From Myxococcus stipitatus (lineage in GTDB: Bacteria; Myxococcota; Myxococcia; Myxococcales; Myxococcaceae), in NCBI RefSeq assembly GCF_038561935.1, contig NZ_CP102770.1:7812001-7876000 (forward strand): a stretch of 64,000 nucleotides of DNA, written 5' to 3'. Each line of letters opens with the position of its first letter. Within the stretch, counting starts at the first letter, position 1. Positions 8,334-16,431 of this stretch are shown one piece after another. The position numbers and the translations under genes were made by a program. A model generated the notes under the pieces. That model did not search any database. It was not told the DNA's origin and saw only the letters and a program-made list of their open reading frames with translations.

Positions 8334-8846
8334 GTGATTCGCGTCGTGACGCTGGACCCCTTCGACGACAAGCAGCTCGCCAAGCTCAACCGGACGCTCT
8401 ACACGGCGTTCGGCGTGGGCAGCGAGCACTCTGGCTCCGCCGAGATGCCTCCGGGCCTGGGCGAGCCGGTGGACGCCGAGAAACTGCTGGAGCAGGTGAA
8501 GGGCATTCGCGCCTATCAGGACGACAAGGTGCTGCTGCTCACCTCGCGCAAGCTCAAGGAGCGCGAGCTGCCCAGCGGCACGGCCCCCACGCCCGGCTTC
8601 GCTCGCCAGGGCAAGGACCGCTCCGTCATCACCACCCAGCCGCACAAGGACCTGGAGGTCGGCTTCAAGCCGGTGGCCCGCCAGGCGCTGCACCAGCTGG
8701 GTCACCTGTGGGAGCTGCACCACTGCCTGGACCCGCGGTGCTCGATGTACCCGCCCTGGACGCCGTCGTTCTCCCAGGGTGAGCCCATCTTCTGCACCTT
8801 CTGCCGGGAAAAGAGCGAGCAGAAGATTCGCCTTGCGAAGTCCTAG
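8334..8846 (+). CDS. carG: CarG, Zn-binding partner of CarD
   Basis: A 170-residue archaemetzincin-like protein. The C-terminal half has HQLGHLWELHHC, the metzincin signature with the catalytic Glu replaced by Gln, followed by CSMYPP and CTFC (the extra Cys that bind a second Zn in archaemetzincins). M. xanthus CarG is likewise a non-proteolytic Zn protein that binds CarD and not DNA; the HQxxH form here predicts the same lack of protease activity. The start is a GTG with GAGGTGA upstream. The 3' end overlaps the proposed start of the next gene, so the pair may be cotranscribed with the glycosyltransferase genes behind it. Confidence 0.95.
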   Translation: MIRVVTLDPFDDKQLAKLNRTLYTAFGVGSEHSGSAEMPPGLGEPVDAEKLLEQVKGIRAYQDDKVLLLTSRKLKERELPSGTAPTPGFARQGKDRSVITTQPHKDLEVGFKPVARQALHQLGHLWELHHCLDPRCSMYPPWTPSFSQGEPIFCTFCREKSEQKIRLAKS

Positions 8847-9783
8847 CATCCAACGCGCGCTGCCCCTCCTGGAGTTGGGGGGGCTCTTGCTGGTCGCGCT
8901 CCTGTGTCTCGTCTTCCACCTCCGGCTGCCCGGAAAGCTCCCCTCCGAGGAGAGCTACCGCGCGGTGGCCGAGCGACTGAAGGCGGAAGGCCGCCCCGGT
9001 GACGCCGTCCTGCTCTTCCCCTGGTGGGCGGAGCGCGCCCGGCTCTTCGTGCCTCCGGGGCTGCCCGTCTACGGCTACCTCGGCTCGGACCGCGACGACC
9101 TGTCCGCGCATCCGCGAGTCTGGGTGCTGGGCCAGCCGGAGCTGCCGCGCTCAGACGAGGCGGCGTTCCTGAAGGACTTCCTGCCCGAGCGCCGCGCCGT
9201 GGGCCCCACCGTCCAGGAAGGCACGCTGACGCTGAGCCTCTACGAGAACGGCCGGCACCGTCCGCGGCGCTTCGATGCGGCGGACCTGGTTGCAAAGGCA
9301 CGTGTGTATCTGGAGTCACTGGATGGCACTCGTGAGCCCTGCCGCTTCGACGGGACGGCGCACCGCTGTCCGGGGCCCGGCAACGTGTACGTGGCCACCG
9401 AGTGGCACGAGGTCTTCTACGAGCCGCGCCACTGCCTGTGGATGCCCGCGCCTGGTGGAACACGCCGGCTGGTGGCGGAGTTCGACGGGGTGCCCGGTGG
9501 CGTGGGGCTGCGGCTCGAGGGCGGCATCGTCTTCGAGTACGCGTTTCCTCGGGATGCGCACCTGACGACGGCATTCCTGGGCGTGGAGGACGCGGCAAGC
9601 GGCACGCCGCTCGTGGAGGTGGCGATACCTCCCGGCCAGGAAGGCGTGAAGAAGTCGGAGGTGCTGCTGCCTCCGGGTGAGGCTCGGACGGTGAAGGCCT
9701 GGGTCCGCTCGGAGAATCCGGACCGGCGCCTCGTGTGCCTGGACGTGCTGGCGTTGGAGCCGGTGGTGGGAGTGAAGGGATGA
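8833..9783 (+). CDS. Membrane-anchored protein of unknown function, partner of the GT39-type glycosyltransferase
   Basis: About 316 residues from a TTG at 8833 that overlaps the end of carG by 14 bp (a GTG at 8779 is the in-frame alternative). One N-terminal membrane helix (LLELGGLLLVALLCLVF) is followed by an extracytoplasmic domain. Its first part (AERLKAEGRPGDAVLLFPWW..ARLFVPPGLPVYGYLG) resembles the lumenal segments of myxobacterial glycosyltransferase-associated proteins; the rest looks like a beta-sandwich (RLVAEFDGVPGGVGLRLEGG, KSEVLLPPGEARTVKAWVRS). Its stop overlaps the ATG of the glycosyltransferase (ATGA), a strong sign of joint function in glycan or lipid glycosylation. No catalytic motif was recognised. 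Confidence 0.75.
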   Translation: MRSPSIQRALPLLELGGLLLVALLCLVFHLRLPGKLPSEESYRAVAERLKAEGRPGDAVLLFPWWAERARLFVPPGLPVYGYLGSDRDDLSAHPRVWVLGQPELPRSDEAAFLKDFLPERRAVGPTVQEGTLTLSLYENGRHRPRRFDAADLVAKARVYLESLDGTREPCRFDGTAHRCPGPGNVYVATEWHEVFYEPRHCLWMPAPGGTRRLVAEFDGVPGGVGLRLEGGIVFEYAFPRDAHLTTAFLGVEDAASGTPLVEVAIPPGQEGVKKSEVLLPPGEARTVKAWVRSENPDRRLVCLDVLALEPVVGVKG

Positions 9784-11627
9784 CGGGCAGGCCCGCCACG
9801 CGCGAGGAGAGATACACGGCGTGGGCGCTGTGGACGCTGGCCTTCGTGGCGCTGTGGCTGACGGAGTCCGCGGTGGGCTACACGCGCGACGAGAGCGTCT
9901 ACTTCGCCGCGGCGGAGAGCTACGCGGGCTGGTTCCGACAGCTCTTCCACTCGCCAGCGCGGGCGATGACGGACGCGGCCATCGTCCGAGCGTGGGACTA
10001 CAACCACGAGCACCCCGCGTTGATGAAGACGCTGTTCGGGCTGAGCCACCTGCTCTTCCACGAGACGCTGGGGTGGATGCGCTCGGCCACGGCGTTCCGG
10101 CTGCCAGCCTTCGCCATGGCGGCGCTGGTGCCCGCGCTGAGCTTCCTGATGGGCAGCGCGCTGTATGGCCGCACCGCGGGACTGTTCGCCGCGCTCGCCT
10201 TCCTGTTGGTGCCACGTCAGTACTTCAACTCGGAGCTGGCGTGCTTCGACCTGGCGGTGGCGGCGCTGTGGCTGCTCGTCGTGTATTGCTTCTGGCGCGC
10301 GCTGGAGGACACGCGGTGGGGCATCGCGTGTGGGGTGGCCTTCGGACTGGCGCTGGCCGCCAAGCACAACGCCTTGTTCCTGCCCTTCGTGCTGACGCCC
10401 TTCGCGCTGTGGCGCGCGTGGTCCGCGAGCGAAGGAGAGCCTGAGACCCGCTCGTGGCTGCTGCGCTTCGTCGGCGTGTTCGCCTCGGTGGCGGTGCTCT
10501 ACGGCTTGCTGGTGCTCTCCCTGGGCGGAGGCGAGGGCTTCCAGCGGAAGTTCTTCCTGCTCAGCCCCCACTCGCTGCTCTTCGTGGGCCTGGCCGCGGG
10601 CGGAGCGTGGACGCTCAAGGGGTTGGAGAAGGTCAACGCGCGGGTGACTCGCGCGCTGGTCCCCATCGCGGCCATGGCGGTGCTCGGGCCGGTCATCTTC
10701 TATCTGCACTGGCCCTATCTCTGGCACCAGCCGGTGGACCGCACGGCGTGGTACCTGGCCTTCCACGCGAAGCACAATCACTACGCCTGGTTCTATCTGG
10801 GCACGCTGCTGCGCGAGCCGCCCTTCCCCTTGGCCTATGTGCTGGTGAAGACCGCGCTCACCGTGCCCACCAGCCTCTTCGTGCCGATGGTGACGGGCTT
10901 CGCCGCGCTGGCGGCTCGGGTGCTGCTGGGCCAGTTCGAGAAGACCCGCGCGTGGGTGCCTCCGGTGACGATGGCCGAGGCGCTGGTGGGCGTGAACGCG
11001 ATGGCGTCCATCCTCATCATCAGTCATCCCCAGGTGCCGCACTTCGGCGGCGTGAAGCACTGGTTCCCGTCCATGGTGTTCCTGGGCCTGCTCGCGGGAC
11101 AGGCGGTGTCCCGTGGCTGCGGGGCCTTGCTGGAGCGGCTGCGCGCACGCTGGCCCTCATGGCCGAGCCTCGCGGTGTCCGTGCCCGTGTTCGCACTGCT
11201 GCTGGCGCCCGCGCTGGTGTACTCGGTGCGCGTGTTCCCGTACGGCACGGCGGCGTACTCGGAGCTCGCGGGCGGACTGCCGGGCGCGGCGACGCTGGGG
11301 ATGCAGCGGCAGTTCTGGTCCAGCCACGTCACGGGCGTGCTGCCGTGGATCAACGAGCACGCGAAGCCGGGCGCGCGACTGTTCCTGCACGAGGTGCACG
11401 GCGGCTCGTTCCGCGACTACCAGCGCAACGGCCAGCTGCGGCCGGACCTGCGCGCGGTGGGCAGCCCGTTCGACGCGGACATCGTCGCGTACCAGTACCA
11501 CCAGGAGTTTCGAGAGTTCGAGTTCAACACCTGGCAGGCCTTCGGCACGCGCACGCCCGCCATGGGCCTGTACCTGGACGAGACACCACAAGTCGTCGTC
11601 TACGTCCGGCCTGAGTCACGGCCGTAG
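9780..11627 (+). CDS. GT39/ArnT-type membrane glycosyltransferase
   Basis: A 615-residue polytopic protein with roughly a dozen hydrophobic segments. The first periplasmic loop has TRDESVYFAAAESYAGWF (the Asp-Glu pair typical of GT-C enzymes), followed by EHPALMKTLFGLSHLL. This is the profile of GT39/GT83-type polyprenyl-phosphate-sugar-dependent transferases that modify lipids, glycans or proteins on the outer face of the inner membrane. The C-terminal third (after ~520: RQFWSSHVTGVLPWINEHAK, FLHEVHGGSFRDYQRNG) is a soluble domain. The ATG at 9780 overlaps the preceding stop. Donor and acceptor cannot be inferred from sequence. Confidence 0.88.
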   Translation: MTGRPATREERYTAWALWTLAFVALWLTESAVGYTRDESVYFAAAESYAGWFRQLFHSPARAMTDAAIVRAWDYNHEHPALMKTLFGLSHLLFHETLGWMRSATAFRLPAFAMAALVPALSFLMGSALYGRTAGLFAALAFLLVPRQYFNSELACFDLAVAALWLLVVYCFWRALEDTRWGIACGVAFGLALAAKHNALFLPFVLTPFALWRAWSASEGEPETRSWLLRFVGVFASVAVLYGLLVLSLGGGEGFQRKFFLLSPHSLLFVGLAAGGAWTLKGLEKVNARVTRALVPIAAMAVLGPVIFYLHWPYLWHQPVDRTAWYLAFHAKHNHYAWFYLGTLLREPPFPLAYVLVKTALTVPTSLFVPMVTGFAALAARVLLGQFEKTRAWVPPVTMAEALVGVNAMASILIISHPQVPHFGGVKHWFPSMVFLGLLAGQAVSRGCGALLERLRARWPSWPSLAVSVPVFALLLAPALVYSVRVFPYGTAAYSELAGGLPGAATLGMQRQFWSSHVTGVLPWINEHAKPGARLFLHEVHGGSFRDYQRNGQLRPDLRAVGSPFDADIVAYQYHQEFREFEFNTWQAFGTRTPAMGLYLDETPQVVVYVRPESRP

Positions 11628-11776
11628 CCTCCACCTTCGAGCTGTCTGCCCTTGGATGAAGGGCTCGCGCCCCAGGGAGGGGCCAACGGCGGGTGCCTCC
11701 ACGAGACTGCACTGCCGACGTCTGGCCTCCCTGCCCACCTTCCGCGCGAAGGCTCATGCCCAGGGGGACGTCCACC

Positions 11777-12421
11777 ATGCATCTGCTCAAGCTTCCGTCG
11801 ATTCTCGCCGTGTCCGCGGTGCTCTGCTTCTCCGCCGGCTGTTCCAAGCGGGGCTCGCAGTCGAAGGGCGCGGAGCCGCAGGCCACCACGCAGCCTCCGT
11901 CCTCGGCGCCCACGGCCCAGGCCCCCAAGGCCCGGTCCAGCTCCAAGTCCAAGAGCGTCTCCGACGACAACTGCCCCATGAGCATCCCCGGCACCACGGC
12001 CAAGGCCGAGGACACGCCCGAAGGCGTGGCCCTCACGCTCAGCACGCCGGAACCCACGCAGGTGTCCGAGCTCCAGCAGCGCAGCCGCCGCATGCTGCAT
12101 GAGCAGGCGACCGCCACGCAGCAGCGCGCCAGCAACGCGACGCCCATGGAGGAAGCGGAGCGCGAGGACCTGGGCGTCGGCCAGCTCGAGGAGCAGGACG
12201 GCCTGGACGAGACGGGCATGGGTGGCTCGGGCATGGCGGGCGCGCCGACGATGCCCGCGAGCGCCAGCGTCCAGGACACGCCGGACGGCGTCGTCATCGT
12301 CTACAGCGCGCTGGACCCCCAGAAGCAGAAGCAGCTCAGCAGCGAAATCCACAGCGCCGCCGAGCAGATGAAGCCCGGCAAGTGCCCCGGCATGGGAGGC
12401 CCCAGCCCCAGCATCGAGTGA
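11777..12421 (+). CDS. Predicted lipoprotein with an internal duplicated motif
   Basis: A 214-residue protein starting MHLLKLPSILAVSAVLCFSA, then GCSKRGSQ with a lipobox Cys at residue 22. The ATG at 11777 has AGGGGG ten bases upstream; earlier in-frame starts lack an RBS. The mature part is low-complexity and hydrophilic. It holds two related segments, EDTPEGVALTLSTPEP and QDTPDGVVIVYSALDP, each followed by a helical Gln/Arg/Lys-rich stretch, which points to an internal duplication. A CP-x-G-M motif (CPMSIPGT; CPGMGG) appears before the first copy and near the end. No family recognised; envelope location inferred from the lipobox. Confidence 0.8.
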   Translation: MHLLKLPSILAVSAVLCFSAGCSKRGSQSKGAEPQATTQPPSSAPTAQAPKARSSSKSKSVSDDNCPMSIPGTTAKAEDTPEGVALTLSTPEPTQVSELQQRSRRMLHEQATATQQRASNATPMEEAEREDLGVGQLEEQDGLDETGMGGSGMAGAPTMPASASVQDTPDGVVIVYSALDPQKQKQLSSEIHSAAEQMKPGKCPGMGGPSPSIE

Positions 12422-12433
12422 GCCTCGCGGAAC

Positions 12434-13045
12434 TCAGCCCGCGCTCCCCGAAGTCCCTGGGGGGCGCAGGGCCGCCAGCGCGTACTCCGCAACCGTGTCC
12501 GCATACTCCGGCGTGAGCGGCGCGGTGCGCAGCAACCAGCGATGGAAGAGCGGCCCGACGAGCAGCTCCACCGCGACGTCCAGGTCCACCCCGGCCGCCA
12601 CCTGCCCCGCGCGCTGTGCCACGCGCAGCCGCTCCTTCGTGACCTCCAGGCTCGGCCGCAGCAGCGTGTCCACGAACTGCTTCGCCAGCGCCGGGTCCAG
12701 CTGAGACTCGGCGGTGAGCGCGCGAGAAGGCACCTCGAAGCGAGGCGAGCAGAGCTCCGCGGCGGTGGCGCGCAGCACCAGCTTCATGTCCGCCACCACA
12801 TCGCCCGTGTCCGGCAGCGGCGCCGTGTCCCCCATCAGCGCGGCGAAGGCATCCAGCACCAGCGAGCCCTTGTTCGGCCACCAGCGGTAGATGGTCTGCT
12901 TGCCCACGCCCGCCCGAGCGGCGATGGCCTCGATGGTCAGCCGCGCGTAGCCCATCTCCCCGACCAGCTCCACGACCGCCTTCAGGATGGCCTGGTGCGA
13001 GCGCTCACTGCGTCGCCCCGCGTCCGGTGTCTTGCCTTCACTCAT
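12434..13045 (-). CDS. TetR-family transcriptional repressor
   Basis: A 203-residue protein with an N-terminal TetR helix-turn-helix (HQAILKAVVELVGEMGYARL, TIEAIAARAGVGKQTIYRWW, PNKGSLVLDAF) and an all-helical ligand-binding domain resembling TetR_C types found near efflux and glycosylation genes. The ATG at 13045 is chosen because the HTH begins about 12 residues later; the longer open frame is the shadow of the divergent glycosyltransferase gene. It is divergent from that gene with only 123 bp between starts and an operator-like palindrome in the gap, so it probably represses the glycosyltransferase and itself in response to a small, perhaps macrolide-like, molecule. Confidence 0.92.
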   Translation of the reverse strand: MSEGKTPDAGRRSERSHQAILKAVVELVGEMGYARLTIEAIAARAGVGKQTIYRWWPNKGSLVLDAFAALMGDTAPLPDTGDVVADMKLVLRATAAELCSPRFEVPSRALTAESQLDPALAKQFVDTLLRPSLEVTKERLRVAQRAGQVAAGVDLDVAVELLVGPLFHRWLLRTAPLTPEYADTVAEYALAALRPPGTSGSAG

Positions 13046-13089
13046 GACTCCCACGGTACCGGGACTGCGGCGGCACGCAACGTCTCGTC

Positions 13090-13118
13090 TTGACAATCGC
13101 TTCCTCGACGCGCATGGT
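13090..13118 (+). promoter_or_regulatory. Candidate sigma-70 promoter for the glycosyltransferase
   Basis: A consensus -35 TTGACA (13090-13095) is 17 bp from a weak CATGGT -10 (13113-13118). It lies in the TetR-glycosyltransferase gap just upstream of the palindrome, so a bound repressor would block the start region. Confidence 0.45.
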
Positions 13119-13127
13119 GGCCCGATG

Positions 13128-13144
13128 CGAGACGATTCGTCTCG
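13128..13144. promoter_or_regulatory. Probable TetR operator
   Basis: CGAGACGATTCGTCTCG is a perfect 8+1+8 palindrome just downstream of the candidate -10 and 24 bp before the glycosyltransferase ATG. A half-site-like CGTCTCGTCT recurs at 13081-13090 overlapping the -35. Size, symmetry and position are typical of TetR operators; the link to this TetR is inference. Confidence 0.7.
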
Positions 13145-13168
13145 TCTCGAATCTAAAGGAGCAACCGC

Positions 13169-14371
13169 ATGCGACGTCGAGCCCACATCGCCATGGTGAG
13201 CATCCCGGCGCATGGCCACGTGAACCCGAGCCTGGAGGTCATCCGCGAGCTGGTGGCCCGAGGCCATCGCGTCACCTACGCCAATGACCCGTCCTTCGCG
13301 GACGCCATCACCCGCACGGGAGCGGAGCTGGTGCCCTACCCTTCGACGTTGCCTCGCGAGGGCGTGCCGGGACGGGACTGGCCGGAGGACACCATCGGGC
13401 AGCTCTCGGTATTCCTCGACGATGCGATGGCGCAGCTGCCCAGGCTCCGCGCGGCCTACGAGAAGGACCGGCCGGACCTCTTCCTCTACGACATGGCGGG
13501 CTTCGTCGCGCGCATCCTCGCGGAGAACTGGGGAGTCCCCACCGTGCATCTCTCGCCCACCTTCGTCGCGTGGGAGGGCTACACGGAGGAGATGGCGGGC
13601 ATGATGGAGTCTCTGCGCGCGGCCCCTGGTGGCGCCGACTACTACCGCCGCTTCACGCAGTGGCTGAAGGACTGCGGCGTCGCGGAGACGGACTCCACGC
13701 TCTTCGTCGGCCTGCCCACGCGCTCGCTCGTCCTCATCCCCCGCGCGATGCAGCCTCACGCCGACCGGGTGGACCCTCGGCGCTACACCTTCGTCGGTCC
13801 ATGCTTCGACGAGCAGCGCGCGGCACAAGGCACCTGGAGTCGGCCCGCGAACGGGAAGAAGGTGCTGCTCATCTCCCTGGGCTCCACGTTCACGAACCAG
13901 CCCGGGTTCTATCGCCAGTGCATGGCCGCGTTCGGCGCGCTGGAGGACTGGCACGTGGTGCTCAACATCGGCCGGCACCTCGAGCCCTCCGCACTGGGAG
14001 AGATTCCCTCCAACTTCGAGGTGCACCCATGGCTGCCGCAGCTGTCGGTGCTCCAGCAGTCCGACGTCTTCATCACCCACGCGGGCATGGGCAGCACCCT
14101 GGAGGGCCTCTGGTGCGGCAAGCCGATGCTCGCCGTGCCCCAGGCCACCGACCAGTTCAGCAACGCGGACCGCATCGTCGAGCTGGGCGTGGGGCTGCGA
14201 CTCGACACCGCCCAGGCCACCGCGGAGTCATTGCGCGCTGCGTTCGAACGCCTCATCCGTGAGCCACACTTCATGAAGCAAGCAGCAACACTCCAACATG
14301 AGCTGCGCAAGGAAGGTGGAGCCAGGCGCGCCGCGGACCTCATCGAGCAGGCCCTTCCCCGCCTCGACTGA
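13169..14371 (+). CDS. Macrolide-type UDP-glycosyltransferase (MGT family, GT1)
   Basis: A 400-residue GT-B enzyme. The N domain starts with HIAMVSIPAHGHVNPSLEVIRELVARGHRV, where the HGHVNP His is the acceptor-activating base. The C domain carries LLISLGSTFTNQPGFY and the nucleotide-sugar signature ITHAGMGSTLEGLWCGKP followed by ATDQFSNADRI. This matches OleD/YjiC-like enzymes that glucosylate macrolides, flavonoids or other hydrophobic metabolites. The ATG has AAAGGAG upstream. The divergent TetR and intervening palindrome suggest induction by the substrate, for example as a self-protection or detoxification system. Substrate not inferable. Confidence 0.93.
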   Translation: MRRRAHIAMVSIPAHGHVNPSLEVIRELVARGHRVTYANDPSFADAITRTGAELVPYPSTLPREGVPGRDWPEDTIGQLSVFLDDAMAQLPRLRAAYEKDRPDLFLYDMAGFVARILAENWGVPTVHLSPTFVAWEGYTEEMAGMMESLRAAPGGADYYRRFTQWLKDCGVAETDSTLFVGLPTRSLVLIPRAMQPHADRVDPRRYTFVGPCFDEQRAAQGTWSRPANGKKVLLISLGSTFTNQPGFYRQCMAAFGALEDWHVVLNIGRHLEPSALGEIPSNFEVHPWLPQLSVLQQSDVFITHAGMGSTLEGLWCGKPMLAVPQATDQFSNADRIVELGVGLRLDTAQATAESLRAAFERLIREPHFMKQAATLQHELRKEGGARRAADLIEQALPRLD

Positions 14372-14605
14372 GGGATGAACGGTTGGACAGGGCCACCATC
14401 CGTGTGGCTCTCCCGTCCGTCGTGCCCTCCGGTGCCTCGGACCCACCGTGCGCGCCGCCTTGGGACGAATGGAGCGGATGTAAACTTGCGGTCTTTCCGT
14501 CGGGTGGTGGGGGAGCGGGCGAACGGTAGTCCTCCCTCGGTTTCGAAAGCTCGAAGTAGTCTGGCGAGCGCGAATGGTGGATCTTCCACGCCCCGGGAGG
14601 AACAC

Positions 14606-15172
14606 ATGAAGCGCTGGAGCGCGGTGCTGGCAGTGGCGGCGGTGTGCGCGGGTTGCCAGGACAAAGTGCAGGACGACAAACCGACGCGGGCGCAGATTCG
14701 CAAGACCGGCCCGGCCACCATGGAGGTCATTCCCGCGGACGGCCAGCTTCCCTACTGCATGCTCTACACGGTGTCGGAGAAGGGCGTCATCCGCCAGCTC
14801 ACGCTGACGAAGGAGAACCGCTCCATCCGCTGCGAGGCGAACAAGCCCGTCGCGAACACCAGCTTCCGAATCCCCACGCAGGAGGGGAAGGTCAAGGTCT
14901 ACATCTTCTTCTCCGACGACCGCATCCCGGCGGGTCCCGTCGCGCAGCAGCTCTATGACTTGCGCGCGCAGGAGCGCATCAGCGCCATGGACCTGCGCCT
15001 GCCCGGCCGCGTCCAGGTGGAGACGTTGGACTTCGTCCCCGAGCTTCCCTCCATGGATGCCCAGGGCGAGGCCCCCAAGGCCCCCTCGAACGCTCCGGAC
15101 ATGGGCGTCACGGTGAACAAGGACAACGCCCCCGGGGCCCCCCAGCCCGCGGCGTCGGGCCAGGACAAGTAG
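14606..15172 (+). CDS. Predicted lipoprotein of unknown function
   Basis: A 188-residue protein starting MKRWSAVLAVAAVCAGCQDK, with a lipobox Cys at 17. The ATG at 14606 has GGGAGGA at good distance; the longer frame upstream is not needed. The central region (ADGQLPYCMLYTVSEKGVIRQLTLTKENRSIRC; TQEGKVKVYIFFSDDRIPA) is beta-rich and has a Cys pair that may form a disulphide. The tail is Pro/Ala-rich. The 234 bp upstream hold only the short inverted repeat GTGGA-TCT-TCCAC at the 3' end and no other recognisable feature. No homologous family recognised. Confidence 0.8.
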   Translation: MKRWSAVLAVAAVCAGCQDKVQDDKPTRAQIRKTGPATMEVIPADGQLPYCMLYTVSEKGVIRQLTLTKENRSIRCEANKPVANTSFRIPTQEGKVKVYIFFSDDRIPAGPVAQQLYDLRAQERISAMDLRLPGRVQVETLDFVPELPSMDAQGEAPKAPSNAPDMGVTVNKDNAPGAPQPAASGQDK

Positions 15173-15177
15173 CGCCC

Positions 15178-15215
15178 GCCGTCTCCCCAGGGAGTCCTCC
15201 CCCCCCCGGGACGGC
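15178..15215. terminator. Weak inverted repeat between convergent genes
   Basis: GCCGTC (15178-15183) and GACGGC (15210-15215) flank a C/G-rich loop in the 51-bp gap between the lipoprotein and the iron-dependent alcohol dehydrogenase. The position suits a shared terminator, but the stem is short and there is no T-run. Confidence 0.25.
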
Positions 15216-15223
15216 GCATCACC

Positions 15224-16408
15224 TCACCAGGCCTCTTTCGCCAAGGCCAGCAGGTCCGCTTCCGTCACCTTCCGCGGGTTGCACTGATGGCAGGCGTCCT
15301 GGAAGGCCTTGTCGGCGATCTTCAGCAGGTCCTCCTCACGAACGCCCACGTCGCGAAGCCGCGCGGGGATGCCAATGGCCGCGTTGAGCTTGCGCACCAG
15401 GTCGATGGCATTGCCCGCGAGCACCTCTTCCCGTGCGTTGGAGGTATCTCCCATCGCCACCGCCACACGTGCCAGGCGCGCAGTGCTGGTGGCTCGGTTG
15501 AACTCCATCACCACTGGCAACACGACTGCATTCGCAAGCCCGTGGTGGACACCGGAGATGGGCGTCAGCGCATGGGCCAGGGAGTGGCACGCGCCCAGTC
15601 CCTTCTGGAAGGCCATGGCACCCTCCATCGCGGCCACCATCATGTCCGTGCGCGCCGCCAGGTTCGTCCCCTCGCGCACGGCCGTCATCAGCGAGCGGCC
15701 CACGCGGTGGATGCCGTCGATGGCCACCGCGTCCGCCAGCGGATGGAAGCCGCTGGCCACGTACGCCTCCAGGCAATGCGTGAAGGCATCCATGCCCGTG
15801 GCGGCGGTGACACCAGGGGGCAGCCCCAGCGTCAGCTCCGGGTCGACGATGGCGGCGCGAGGCAGCAGGTGCGGACTGAAAATCACCGTCTTGCGCCCCG
15901 TGTCCTCCAGCGTCACCACCCCGGAGCGGCCCACCTCCGAGCCCGTCCCCGCCGTGGTGGGGATGGCGATGAGCGGCGGCACGTCGTCGCGGACGAACTG
16001 GTCTCCGCCCTTCGCGTCGTCGTAGCGGCTCAGCGGCGGCTCGTGGGTGGAGAGCAGCTGCACCAGCTTGCCCGCGTCCAGCGCGCTGCCTCCGCCGAGC
16101 GCGATGAGGCCGTCACAGTCATTGCCGCGATAGGCCTCCAGCCCCGCGAAGATGTTCTTCTCCGTGGGGTTGGGCTCCACGCCATCGAAGACGGCACAGG
16201 CGACGCCCGCCGTCTTCATCACCTCCAGCACACGCGAGGCGAGGCCCGCCTTCACGACCCCGGCATCCGTCACGAGCAGGGGTCGCTTCATCTTCAAGCG
16301 CTGCACCTGCGCGGGCAGCCGTTGGAGAGCGCCCGCGCCCAGGACGATGCGGGTGGGCCAGGACATCTCGACGACACAGGGCTCCGTGGGGATATCGAAC
16401 GGCTTCAT
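15224..16408 (-). CDS. Iron-containing alcohol dehydrogenase
   Basis: A 394-residue group III (Fe-ADH) enzyme. The NAD-binding half shows GGGSALDAGKLVQLL and PTTAGTGSEV. The metal half carries GMDAFTHCLEAYV and CHSLAHALTPISGVHHG, which supply the metal-binding His residues. It interconverts an alcohol and an aldehyde. The ATG at 16408 has GGAGGAAC 8 bp upstream. It is the last gene of an ALDH - GS-like - ADH operon (23 bp after the GS-like stop). That context suggests it oxidises a glutamylated aminoalcohol to the aldehyde used by the first gene product. Family certain; substrate inferred from context. Confidence 0.93.
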   Translation of the reverse strand: MKPFDIPTEPCVVEMSWPTRIVLGAGALQRLPAQVQRLKMKRPLLVTDAGVVKAGLASRVLEVMKTAGVACAVFDGVEPNPTEKNIFAGLEAYRGNDCDGLIALGGGSALDAGKLVQLLSTHEPPLSRYDDAKGGDQFVRDDVPPLIAIPTTAGTGSEVGRSGVVTLEDTGRKTVIFSPHLLPRAAIVDPELTLGLPPGVTAATGMDAFTHCLEAYVASGFHPLADAVAIDGIHRVGRSLMTAVREGTNLAARTDMMVAAMEGAMAFQKGLGACHSLAHALTPISGVHHGLANAVVLPVVMEFNRATSTARLARVAVAMGDTSNAREEVLAGNAIDLVRKLNAAIGIPARLRDVGVREEDLLKIADKAFQDACHQCNPRKVTEADLLALAKEAW

Positions 16409-16431
16409 CTCGGGTTCCTCCCTCGAGCTCT

